Assembly: GCA_030490835.1 (NCBI GenBank)
Contig: CM059971.1
Coordinates: 57,150,012-57,214,011, forward strand
Origin: Annona cherimola
Lineage: Eukaryota > Streptophyta > Magnoliopsida > Magnoliales > Annonaceae
Direction: 5' to 3'
Length of the DNA: 64,000 nucleotides
Shown: piece by piece, positions 47,185-56,223 of the stretch
How the letters are laid out: the number at the start of each line of letters is the position of its first letter
Numbering within the stretch: the stretch's first letter is position 1
Translations under genes and position numbers: made by a program
The notes under the pieces: model-generated
Database searches by the model: none
Seen by the model: the letters and a program-made list of their open reading frames with translations, nothing else
What the model was told of the DNA's origin: nothing

Positions 47185-48665
47185 TGAGTGGATCGTCGAT
47201 TCCTTATTTTTCATGAATCCTAACTATTAATTATTCTCTCTATCCTAATTATAGAGTATGGAGTGGAGACGAGTGTGTAGAAGAAATGGTATACTGATAA
47301 AGAGAATTTCTTCCAAAGTCAAAAGATCGATTCGGTTGCAAAAATAAAGAATTTCTAACCATCTGTTGTAACATACAAATTGGACGGAAAGAGAGGATCC
47401 ATCGCTTGGGCTGTACTCCTCATCTTCGGGGTATCTACTTTTTTATTATGATACCTTGCTCTGACTGTATCACTATGTATCATTTGATAATCCAAGAAAT
47501 AAATACCTCGTGCTTTTGGTTCGAGGGGACTAAGTAGAATTTCAAATGGAGGAATTACAGAAATATTTCAAAATAGATAGGTTTCGACAGCAATGGTTCA
47601 TTTATCCGTTTCTAGTTTAGAAGCATATTTACGCACTTACTCATTATTATGCTTTAAATGGTTCGATTTTTTATGAAACTATGGAAATTTTTTGTTATGA
47701 CAATAAATCTAAATTGCGAAACGTTTAATTACTCGAATGCATTGACAGCATCATTTGATTATTTTGATTAATGATTCCAACAAAAATCGATTCATTGGGC
47801 ACAACAAAAATTCGTCTACTCAAATAATATCAGTGGGTTTTGCAGTTATTATGGAAATTCCATTCTCGCTGCAATTAGTATTTTCTTTAGAAGAAAAAGA
47901 AATAACAAAATCTCGTAATTTACGATCCATTCATTCAATATTTCCCTTTTTTGAGGACAAATTATCACATTTAAATCATGTGTCACATATACTAACACCT
48001 TACTTGCCCATTTGGAAATCTTGGTTCAAATACTTCACTCTTAGATACAAGATGCTCCCTCTATACATTTATTGCGATTCTTTTCTCCACAACTATCAGA
48101 ATTCAAATAGTCTCAAAATTTGAAAGAAATCCATTTCCGTTTGTTCAAAAGAGAATCAAAGATTCTTCTTGTTTATATATAATATTCACGTATATGAATG
48201 TGAATCAGTATATATTTTTCTCCGTAAACAATCTTTTCATTTACGATCAACATCCTTTGGAGCTTTTCTTGAGCGAATACATTTTTATGGAAAAATAGAA
48301 CATCTTGTAGTAGTGCTTCGGAATGATTTTCAGAAGACCTTATGGATGTTCAAAGACCCTATGCATTATGTCATATATTAAGAAAATTCTCTTCTGGCAT
48401 CAAAGGAGACTCATCTTTGTATGAAGAAATGGAAAACTTACCTTGTCCATTTTTGGCAATCTCATTTTTACTTGTGGTCTCAACTGAACAAGATTCATAT
48501 AAACCAATTATACGATCATTCTTTTTATTTTCTGAGCTATCTTTCAAGTGTACGCCAAAATTCTTCCGCAGTAAAGAGTAAAATGTTAGAGAATTCATTT
48601 CTAATAGATACTTCCATAAAGAAAATTGACGTGTAACCCGACGATTATTGCCGCATCGATTGATA
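47185..48665 (+). pseudogene. matK: Nuclear plastid DNA: trnK 5' intron part and truncated matK
   Basis: Bases 47185-47545 match the plastid trnK-UUU 5' intron just before matK. The matK reading frame starts at 47546 (MEELQKYFKIDRFRQQWFIY). It meets a TAG at 47618-47620 (codon 25) and shifts frame several times. Large parts are still clear, such as [60 protein letters not shown] and [19 protein letters not shown]. Homology ends around 48635-48665, near codon 360 of the usual 500 or so, so the RT-like centre is partial and domain X, the RNA-binding part, is missing. MatK is the plastid group II intron maturase. This copy is a dead nuclear transfer. Confidence 0.92.
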
Positions 48666-48786
48666 ACATGTGGGAACAATTGAACAAAGAAATCTAAGTA
48701 TAGCAGAAAAAGCAACTATTTATATTTATTTCCTATATTAGATAGGGTATTTTTGGAGGATAAATTGGTTATAATCGGCAAATCTT

Positions 48787-48868
48787 GGGCTGAGCTTGAT
48801 TCGAACAAGCGCAGGCATATTGCTAACAAATTCGGAGTCCGTCTCCATTAACCGCTCGAGCATAGCCT
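48787..48868 (-). pseudogene. tRNA-Ser-like relic
   Basis: The minus strand has a type II tRNA layout: D-arm TCGAGCGGTTAATGGAG, anticodon arm CGGA-CTCCGAA-TTTG, long variable arm, and a perfect T-arm GCTTG-TTCGAAT-CAAGC. Spacing matches plant nuclear tRNA-Ser over about 80 bases. The acceptor stem keeps only four of seven pairs, and the loop would give anticodon CCG, not a Ser anticodon, so it is not functional as tRNA-Ser. It could be a tRNA-derived SINE head. One minus frame is also open across it, so chance or a coding origin is not excluded. Confidence 0.4.
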
Positions 48869-48883
48869 TGGAAATACTCAATT

Positions 48884-49057
48884 TCAGGCTGATTGATAAT
48901 CCATGGTCAACTTTCTCTCGAAGTACCCCATCCCCACATCCGTACGCGTCCGCACCACATCCATCCGAGACCGCGGCAGAGCGAGGATGGAGAGGGCCCG
49001 CAGGAGCGATGCCTCTTCCCGTTCCCCCACCGACGAAAAGCGTTCTTTCAAGCTCAT
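48884..49057 (-). CDS. Possible small coding exon, unknown
   Basis: An ATG at 49057 opens 57 codons (MSLKERFSSVGEREEASLLR...DYQSA), and a TATATAA-like box lies about 70 bases upstream on the minus strand (49126-49137). The region is much GC-richer than its surroundings and open in several frames. Another minus frame across 48740-48920 also looks coding-like (LSISKAMLERLMETDSEF). I recognise no family. It could be the remnant of a first exon, a promoter island or chance. Confidence 0.2.
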   Translation of the reverse strand: MSLKERFSSVGEREEASLLRALSILALPRSRMDVVRTRTDVGMGYFERKLTMDYQSA

Positions 49058-49199
49058 CGCGTTAACAGAACAACAATCACGAGGTTTAAACGAAACCTTT
49101 GATTGTGGAGGAGTGTAGAATTTAAGAATTATATAATAGTGGAAATATGATCTGGTATCAGATCCAAGGGATGAATCAAATGGACTGTCTGGATCTAAC

Positions 49200-49420
49200 C
49201 CGTCCATTCACATCATCGTGGACTGAGTTGGTCGGCCTTACCACTTGACGCGCGCGCTGTCATCGCATGCGTTTTGCCGAGACGGCTTCTCTCCGCGTCC
49301 GCTTTTGACGGTTGGCTTCGGTGCTTCGAAGAATCTTCGGTTCGGTGTCCGAGGCCGATCTGGTATCCGGCGAACTCGTTGCCCCTCATTCTCGCGCGCG
49401 TGAGTTGAAGATTAATAGCC
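49200..49420. promoter_or_regulatory. GC-rich, CpG-rich segment
   Basis: Many CG dinucleotides (GACGCGCGCGCTGTC, TCTCGCGCGCGTGAG) in an AT-rich neighbourhood. The composition suits a promoter or first exon of a lost or unseen gene. There is no supporting frame. Confidence 0.3.
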
Positions 49421-49461
49421 TACATTTAGGAATGTATGCAAAAAATTCAGTACCGTTGCAA

Positions 49462-49713
49462 TCATACCATGTGTATTGGCTGCAAAAAAGAGTACCCATT
49501 TCTCACACAGTATTCCATATCCTCGGCGCGCAGAATAGATGGCTCGGATGATCCAAGGTTGTTGAGTGGGTGGGTGGGTTTGACAAACTGCCTTTCGAGG
49601 TTGACGTAATCTGCGACGACGTGAGTTGCACGTGAGTTTAGGCAAAAAAATAATAAAAGGAGGGAAAGAAAAAACATTTCCCCGGCAGGCGACAACAGGG
49701 TAAGTGCCGCCAC
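49462..49713 (-). CDS. Possible secreted-peptide exon, unknown
   Basis: 83 codons from the ATG at 49713. The start has a good signal-peptide pattern: MAALTLLSPAGEMFFLSLLL then LFFCLNSRA, with an ALA-like cleavage region. After QPIHM comes GTATGA, a possible splice donor. No downstream exon can be matched, and a foldback element sits just upstream at 49750, so a promoter is doubtful. No family is recognised. Confidence 0.22.
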   Translation of the reverse strand: MAALTLLSPAGEMFFLSLLLLFFCLNSRATHVVADYVNLERQFVKPTHPLNNLGSSEPSILRAEDMEYCVRNGYSFLQPIHMV

Positions 49714-49749
49714 GCGCGGAGGAACTTTTCGTTGCCGTAGTATTTCGAT

Positions 49750-50080
49750 GCACCTAGGTGAACTTTGATTCAGTACACTATGGTGTATTTAATTTTTTGT
49801 TTTTTATTTTTTTTATAAAACTGTTAATTTAAGTGTATGCAATATGTATATCAATTTTTAACATTTTAAAAGACTTTTAGATATTTTTATATTTTTAAAA
49901 ATTAGTAGTATTTTTGTAATTTTAAATTACAAAGAATGCCACTAATGTTTAGAAATTCAAAAAAATTAAAAATATCCAAAAATGATAAAAGTTGATACAC
50001 ATGTTAAATATATTTAGATTAACAATTGTGTAAAAAATTTAAAAAATCGATATTTACACCAAAATGCACCAGACTGGGTC
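49750..50080. mobile_element. Foldback MITE FB4
   Basis: The left arm GTACACTATGGTGTATTTAA pairs with the right arm ATATTTACACCAAAATGCAC. The centre AGTAGTATTTTTGTAATTTT / AAATTACAAAGAATGCCACT is palindromic. It shares shoulder blocks (GTTGATACACATGTTAAATA) with FB2 and FB8. Confidence 0.7.
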
Positions 50081-51119
50081 TATATTTTCTAATATGCTTT
50101 ATTCTCCCGCGGTCAACTTGTTCAACTCAGTCAAATTATACTAAGCTTTTGAACTTGAACACAATCATAAAAAGGTGTTGATAAGCTACAAAATAAAATC
50201 AATTAAATTTTAAGTTATTACTTTAATAACCTAATTTTTTACCTTATCAAAATTTTTTTATCAATGCAATGACTATATTTATTTGTCTAACAAATAATTT
50301 TTTAAAATAACAATCTGTTTAAACCAGGCAATTCTTGGAATCTTTGGAAATTTCTTAAGACGGAAACAACGATGAAGTGTTCTTTTGACAAGGAGAAAAT
50401 TTTTTGGAGAAAAATATTTAATTTGACAGGAGTAAGGTAATGATTAGGAATAAAGAAATAAAGTTGAAATATATAAAATAATTGTATGGAATGAGGTAAA
50501 AAAGGATTAAAAAGTTAGATGATTAATTAAAAGTAGAAAGTAAGGGTGAAGAAATTAGTTTCAATGTTTAATCTTTTTTTTTCCAAATCAGGTAACTTTT
50601 TATAGATCTAAGCCACTCCTTATATTGCCAGTTCGCCATGACACAGGTGGCGTCATGGTAATGGACAGGGGCAGTAGGTCCAAATATTTGTGTTTGAGTT
50701 ATCTTGATGATGTGAGGGATGTGAATGTGCTATAGTGCAATATCATGACATCACAATTTAAAATACCAAAAAAAGTCACTCCTTTTATTTAATAACATTT
50801 ATCTAAGATATAAAAAATATGCTGTTTTGATACCAGTTGTGTAGATTAAATTTTAGTAAAAATATTAAAAATCATCGTATTTGGATAGTTTGGCTAGCTA
50901 TTTCAAAATTTAGAGTAAGCCAGTGAGTTTTATGTTTCTTAGAGCCCACCACAGCATCCAAATAATATGATTTTTATATATTAACAAAATAAATATTATT
51001 AAATGTAATATGGTTTGGAAAAAAATCGGTTCAACATTCAACGGGATCCAAGATGATGAATGAAAAGAAAAAATATATATATAATGTGGTAGTATTAAGT
51101 TATTCAGTTAAAATGCAAA
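50081..51119. other. AT-rich intergenic DNA, nothing recognised
   Basis: No gene. A slightly GC-richer patch lies at 50620-50720. Confidence 0.4.
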
Positions 51120-51240
51120 ATGTTTGTGCAAACTAAGCCATAGTCATACCTCGGAGGGAAAAGTCTTGGCCTTTAGTGAGATTGTCGAGGTTTCAATCCT
51201 CGCTACTGGATCTATTGTGTCTCCTATTTGAAAAGTTGGA
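51120..51240 (+). repeat. tRNA-related SINE-like sequence
   Basis: It contains a T-arm-like hairpin, CGAGG-TTTCAAT-CCTCG (51187-51203), with a B-box-like core, preceded by GGAGGGAAAAGTCTTGGCCT at a distance that suits a tRNA-derived RNA polymerase III promoter. The A box is weak. Confidence 0.3.
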
Positions 51241-51244
51241 AAGG

Positions 51245-52015
51245 GATTTTGATCGATTTTGATCCTAGCGGCCTATGAGCGGTTCGGTCTATTAGAATCA
51301 CTTATCGGGTGCATAGGATTAGGAGTGCGTAGGATCAGGAGATGGAAAGGCCAAACAAGGCAGACGAGCGGCTCGGTCTATTAAAATTATTTAACGAGAG
51401 GAATAATCCTATCCTATTAGCCCGGGGTATTAAAGATTTCCAAAAAATATATATAAATTGAAAAATGATAAATTTAGTTTACATATTAAATATACTTAGA
51501 TAGACATGTGTATGAATAAAAAAGTTAAAAAAATTATAAATGAGTTTTTAAGGTAGTCAAAGCCAGACTTTTGTTTAGCCCTGGCTGCCGTTACGTTCAC
51601 TCCGGTGATTTTGATCCTATGTATCCGCTAAGTTCACCCGAGTGCATAGGATCAGGAGGCGGAACGGCCAAACGAGGCCGACGAGCAGCTCCGTCTATTA
51701 AAATTATTTAACGAGAGTAATGATTTAGAATTATTTAAAGAGAGGAATGATCCTATTAGTTCGTCCGACGAGCGGCTCCGTCTATTAGAATGATTTAACG
51801 AGAGTAATGATGTAGAATTATTTAAAGAGAGGAATGATCCTATTAGTTCGTGCTATTAAATTTTTCTAAAAAATATATACCTATATTCAAAAATAGTAAA
51901 ATTTAGTTACATATTAAATACATTAAGATAGATATGTGTACGAAGAAAAAAGTTAAAAAAAACTATAAATGAATTTTTAAGATGAGTCAAGTCAGACGTT
52001 TGTTTACCTCGGACT
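51245..52015. repeat. Tandem duplication with nested subrepeats
   Basis: Two long units (about 51245-51590 and 51600-52015) share GATTTTGATCCTA, GTGCATAGGAT, GGCCAAAC-AGG, GACGAGCGGCTC, TCTATTAAAATTATTTAACG, and a right half like the arm of a foldback element (TTACATATTAAATA, ATATGTGTA). In the second unit a further 60-base subunit (TCTATTAGAATGATTTAACG, ATGATCCTATTAGTTCG) is repeated. No coding sequence. Confidence 0.7.
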
Positions 52016-52109
52016 AACAGGGTCACTTTTCTTATTTTAAAGTAGCAGACAATGAATTGAATTATAAGATTTGGATCGGGTTAGTACTGATTCGAACCAA
52101 TTTAAAAAA

Positions 52110-52865
52110 TAGAGTTGTTTTTCAAAATAATTTATAATATATAAATATAAAATAATTACATGGAGAACTTTTTATAATAAATTTAAAATTTTAAAATTTA
52201 AAATAGTTATTTGGAGAATGTTTCTTTGATAAATTTAAAATAATTATATGGAAAACATTTCTAAAATAATTGTAAAATTTTAAAATTTAAAATAACCATA
52301 AATTTTTTTTATAAAAATTTAAAATTTTAAAATTTTAAATAATCATATGGAGAATGTTTCTATGATAGATTTAAAAATATAAATTTTAAAATAATTATGT
52401 TATTAATGTTTCTATAATAAATTTTAAAATAATTAATAGAGAATGTTTCTGCGATAAATTTAAAAATATAAATGTTAAAACGATTATATGGAGAATATTT
52501 CTATAAATCTAAAAATTTAAATTCTAAATAATTATATAGAGAATGTTTCTATAATAAATTTTAAAATAATTATACGGAGAATATTTCTATAATAAATTTA
52601 AAAATATAAAATTGGAAGTAATTACATGAAAAATATTTCTACAATAAATTTTAAAAAATAAAATTTAAAATAATTATATGAAAAATGTTTCTACAATAAA
52701 TTTTAAAATAATTACATAGAGAACATTTATATAATAAATTTAAAAATAACTATATATGGAACATTTCTATAATGAATCGGAAAATGTAAATTCTAAAATA
52801 ATTATATAGAGAATATAATAAATTTCAAAATAATTACATAGAGAAAATTTCAGCAATAAATTAAA
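52110..52865. repeat. AT-rich minisatellite, about 14-16 degenerate units
   Basis: The unit is like AAAATAATTATATGGAGAAT followed by GTTTCTATAATAAATTT, about 40-60 bases, with variable length A/T spacers. It extends about 750 bases with only about 15% GC, so it could behave as an unwinding or matrix-attachment region. That is inference. Confidence 0.8.
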
Positions 52866-54199
52866 AAAAGTTGGCATTTGTTCTATTATTGTCACCGCAT
52901 GTGATCCATTATCCAAGTAAGGATGCATACTGAGTGGGTTCTTCTCGACCCGAACTTGTTACTAATTTTGACTTTGTATATTTTAATCCAGTTGAAGCCA
53001 TTATTAAACCGTCCCATTAATTCGTGGACGAGTCTAAGTAGGTCAAATTGGGTTAACAATAAAATTATTTTTGTCGCATTTATTTTTTTATGTGATGGGT
53101 CCTGTGCTGTAATACGTTATGGATACTCCGTCTCTTATATGTCGTTTTGAATAGAAAATATTCTTTTAAAGCAAAGAAAAAATATATATCCATTTTAATA
53201 AATTTTTTTAAGGAAAGATGAATGTAATCAACATTTGTAGCCTTAAAGGAAAAATATATGGGTCCATTTCAATCATTTTCTTAACAAAAAAAGAAATTAA
53301 ACAGCATTTACAGTCTTGTATTTTAACATCTTCAGTATCTGCATTATCGGATATGTATATAAGTAACGCCCACATGCGTATAATTTTTTTTTTTCAAAAA
53401 GAAATAATATATTCTCATGTTGCCCATAAATCGTGTAATTTATAAATGGCGATTCAAGACTGTTGGGCATACGTAAGTGCCAAAATTTGAAAATGGATAT
53501 ATAACCCATAAGACTTCCTAATCTTATATTTTTTAAATCTCAAATACATATATATTGATGAATGTTATTATTTATGAAGATTTTATGGAAAAAATTATTT
53601 ATTTTAATATGGTACCAAAAATCATTTCAATTAAATTCTCAAGTTAATTATAAATTTATACTTGCTTAGAAACATATATAATTATGTATAAATTGTGAAA
53701 ATATAATAGATCCATTTATAAATGCATGAAAATGTAATAATGATAATTTAAGGAACTGTTTATCCACCTAGAAATAATATTTTGCATAATATAGATGCTA
53801 AATATATGAAATAAAAACTGATATATAAATCCAATTATTTTATTATATTGATTATATATATATTTTTAAATACCCTATACATATTTTTATTTAGATAAAA
53901 TTGGTTTCTTATTGAAATAAATAATCCCAAAAGGATTGAGTAGATTAGATTTTCTTTTAAAAGTGTTGGCCATTCTTATTGAAAAAATTTGGATTTTCAT
54001 ATTTTTAAGGTTATTTGATAGCATAAAAAGATAAATTTTTTTAAAAGAATGCCTTTGATGGTGTACAAAGGATGGTTTTATCAAGTGCCATTCGGGTTTT
54101 CCTAAACCTGGTACTAATCAACTCCAGACCAAGTGAGATCCGATATGGATATACAATAGGTAGCTTTTTAAAAAACCTAAAATCAGGTTTTTAAGTAAG
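52866..54199. other. AT-rich intergenic DNA, nothing recognised
   Basis: No supported gene. Several 60-75 codon frames are short, overlapping and of AT-rich composition. Confidence 0.4.
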
Positions 54200-54566
54200 A
54201 TGAGCGATCATTTCAGATCGGTCTGAAATTTGGTGATTTTAGATTGGTTCAAAATCATATCTTTTGAGTTTTTTTAAATTTTTTATAAACATGTTAATCC
54301 AGTTGTATTTAATCTATTAATCAAGTTCTACTATTTTTGAACATGTGTATATATTTATTTTGAATTTTTAAAAATAGAGGTATTTAAGTTATTTTAAATT
54401 ATTTAAGATGGCTTAAATACTCTTATTTTTAAAAACCCAAAATAAATATCTACATATATCCAAAAATGGTAAAACTTTATTTATAAATTAAATGCAATTA
54501 GATTAACATGTTTTAAAAAAAGTAAAAAAAATAATTTTGGACAGGTCTGAAACGATGATTTAGCTT
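54200..54566. mobile_element. Foldback MITE FB5
   Basis: The left arm GATCGGTCTGAAAT pairs with the right arm GGTCTGAAACGATGAT region. The centre AATAGAGGTATTTAAGTTAT / AAGATGGCTTAAATACTCTT is palindromic and differs from the FB2/FB6 centre, while the shoulders (CTACTATTTTTGAACATGTG, ATCCAAAAATGGTAAAACTT) are shared. Confidence 0.7.
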
Positions 54567-54739
54567 CAAGTATCTGACTATGTTGGGAAAACCAGCTTGG
54601 CTTGTACAAGAAAATGGGCTCCGACTTCGAATCAAAGTCAAAATTTGGGTGGTAGCCATAATCCATGTGTTTGAAAGGTGGACAAGAAACGAAAGCGGGA
54701 GTACTACCATTGGAGGATGCCTCCCATGCTTTTAGCTTG

Positions 54740-55141
54740 AAAAAAGGGACCCCGATTCAGTGCTCTGCATGCTCCCGGGCGCATACATTATATATATATA
54801 TATTATTTTATTTGTTTTTGAAAATATTTTCATAAACATGTTAGCCCAAGTGTATTTAACATATATATTAATTTTTACCATTTTTGGATATTTTTAGATA
54901 TTTATTTTTGATTTTTGAAAATCAGTGGCATTTTAGTAATTTAAAATTACGTAAAATGCCACTGATTTTCAAAAATAAAAAATAAATACCTAAAATACTC
55001 CAAAAATGGTAAAAATTTACACACAGATTAAATACACTTGGGCTAACATGTTTATGAAAATATTTTCAAAAAAAAATAAAAAAAAATATATGTATGCGCC
55101 CGGGAGCATGCAGGGAGCACTAAATTGGGATCCTTGAAAAA
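54740..55141. mobile_element. Foldback MITE FB6 (best-preserved copy)
   Basis: The arms pair from end to end. Left: GGGACCCCGATTCAGTGCTC, then TGCATGCTCCCGGGCGCATA. Right: TATGCGCCCGGGAGCATGCA, then GGGAGCACTAAATTGGGATC. The centre AATCAGTGGCATTTTAGTAA, TTTAAAATTACGTAAAATGC is an almost perfect palindrome. As RNA or single-stranded DNA the 400 bases would fold into one hairpin. Confidence 0.9.
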
Positions 55142-55150
55142 GATGGGTTG

Positions 55151-55480
55151 AGATCCCTGGCAATCGCTTAAGTGCATTCGGGTAAATAATCCTTTTTTAA
55201 AATGATTTATTGGTTTTTTAATTCACATATGGGCCTAAGCATAAATATTATATATATTTTTAATGTTGTTAAATATTTTATTTCAAATTTTCAAAAATTA
55301 CCGAACACATGAGAAATGACTTTTTATTTTAGAATTTCGAAATAAAATATTTTAAAAATATAAAAACTATATATGAGATATTTATGCTTGGGCCCACATG
55401 TGAAATAAAAAAGAATTAATAAAAATGAGTTATGCATTCAAGTGTACTAAAGTTAAGTGCACTTAGGGGCACTGGATCCA
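55151..55480. mobile_element. Foldback MITE FB7
   Basis: The left arm AGATCCCTGGCAATCGCTTA, AGTGCATTCGGG pairs with the right arm ATGCATTCAAGTGTACT and TTAAGTGCACTTAGGGGCAC. The interior pair CACATATGGGCCTAAGCATA / TATGCTTGGGCCCACATGTG is nearly perfect. Its shoulders differ from FB1-FB6, so it may be a sister family. Confidence 0.75.
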
Positions 55481-55499
55481 AACCCGAAAAAGATTAGGG

Positions 55500-55860
55500 T
55501 GCAATCCGTTAGCCATATCGATTCTAATTAAAATTTAATTAATTTATTATATTTAAAATTATTCATTTTAATACTCATTTAGTTTCATCTGAATTGCATG
55601 TGTACGAATCCATTTGAAAATGACGGCCAAAATAATAAAATAAATTAATTTAAATATTAATTTAAAAATTGTATTTTCAATATCTAAATTAGCTAAAACA
55701 TTAATCATTTATAAAGAAATAATTAAATAAAGTATTGTTATATTATATAAATAATTAAATTAATCTAAATACATAAATATATACCTTTTAAGAAAATATG
55801 ATAATGCAATCACCTAATTAGAATATTTTTTTATACTGTTTGATTTAGTACAATCTTAAT
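55500..55860. mobile_element. MITE-like fragment (signature TTCAATATCTAAATTAGCTA)
   Basis: It contains TTTTCAATATCTAAATTAGC, ATAAAGAAATAATTAAATAA and AGTATTGTTATATTAT, matching the family at 2985-3490 and 38330-38700. Ends not resolved. Confidence 0.4.
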
Positions 55861-56223
55861 TTAATGATCAATAGAGGCATTATCTGCAGTCGTAAGCCGC
55901 CTCAGACCGAGTCTGAGCGGCAGTCGCATCGAGTGCGTGCACAATGTCGATGCCATCCATGACTCGTATGTCCTAATTCATTCCCGTAGTTTCCACGCCG
56001 TGCCCAACAGGTCATTGCCTTTTATGGGCGGGCCCCACAAAAGCCAACATTTTAGGCATTTTTGGGAATGTAACTAGCTAGGTCCAGCTTAGGAGAAAAG
56101 TCATGACCGGTCGCACCGAACATAATTTCGGCGTTTTCAACTTTGCCCATTACTTAATTTTTGGAATAATTCATACCCTATTTGCAAAGTACCAACCGAT
56201 AACGTTCATCCCACTCCAATAAT
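55861..56223. other. GC-richer segment, nothing recognised
   Basis: It includes the inverted sequence CTCAGACCGAGTCTGAG (55901-55917), which would form a strong six-base stem, and GGGCGGGCCCC. No frame supports a gene. Confidence 0.3.

Noticed and set aside
47755..48123. Independent 122-codon gene
   Set aside because: It is a part of matK in one frame of the plastid insert, broken on both sides.
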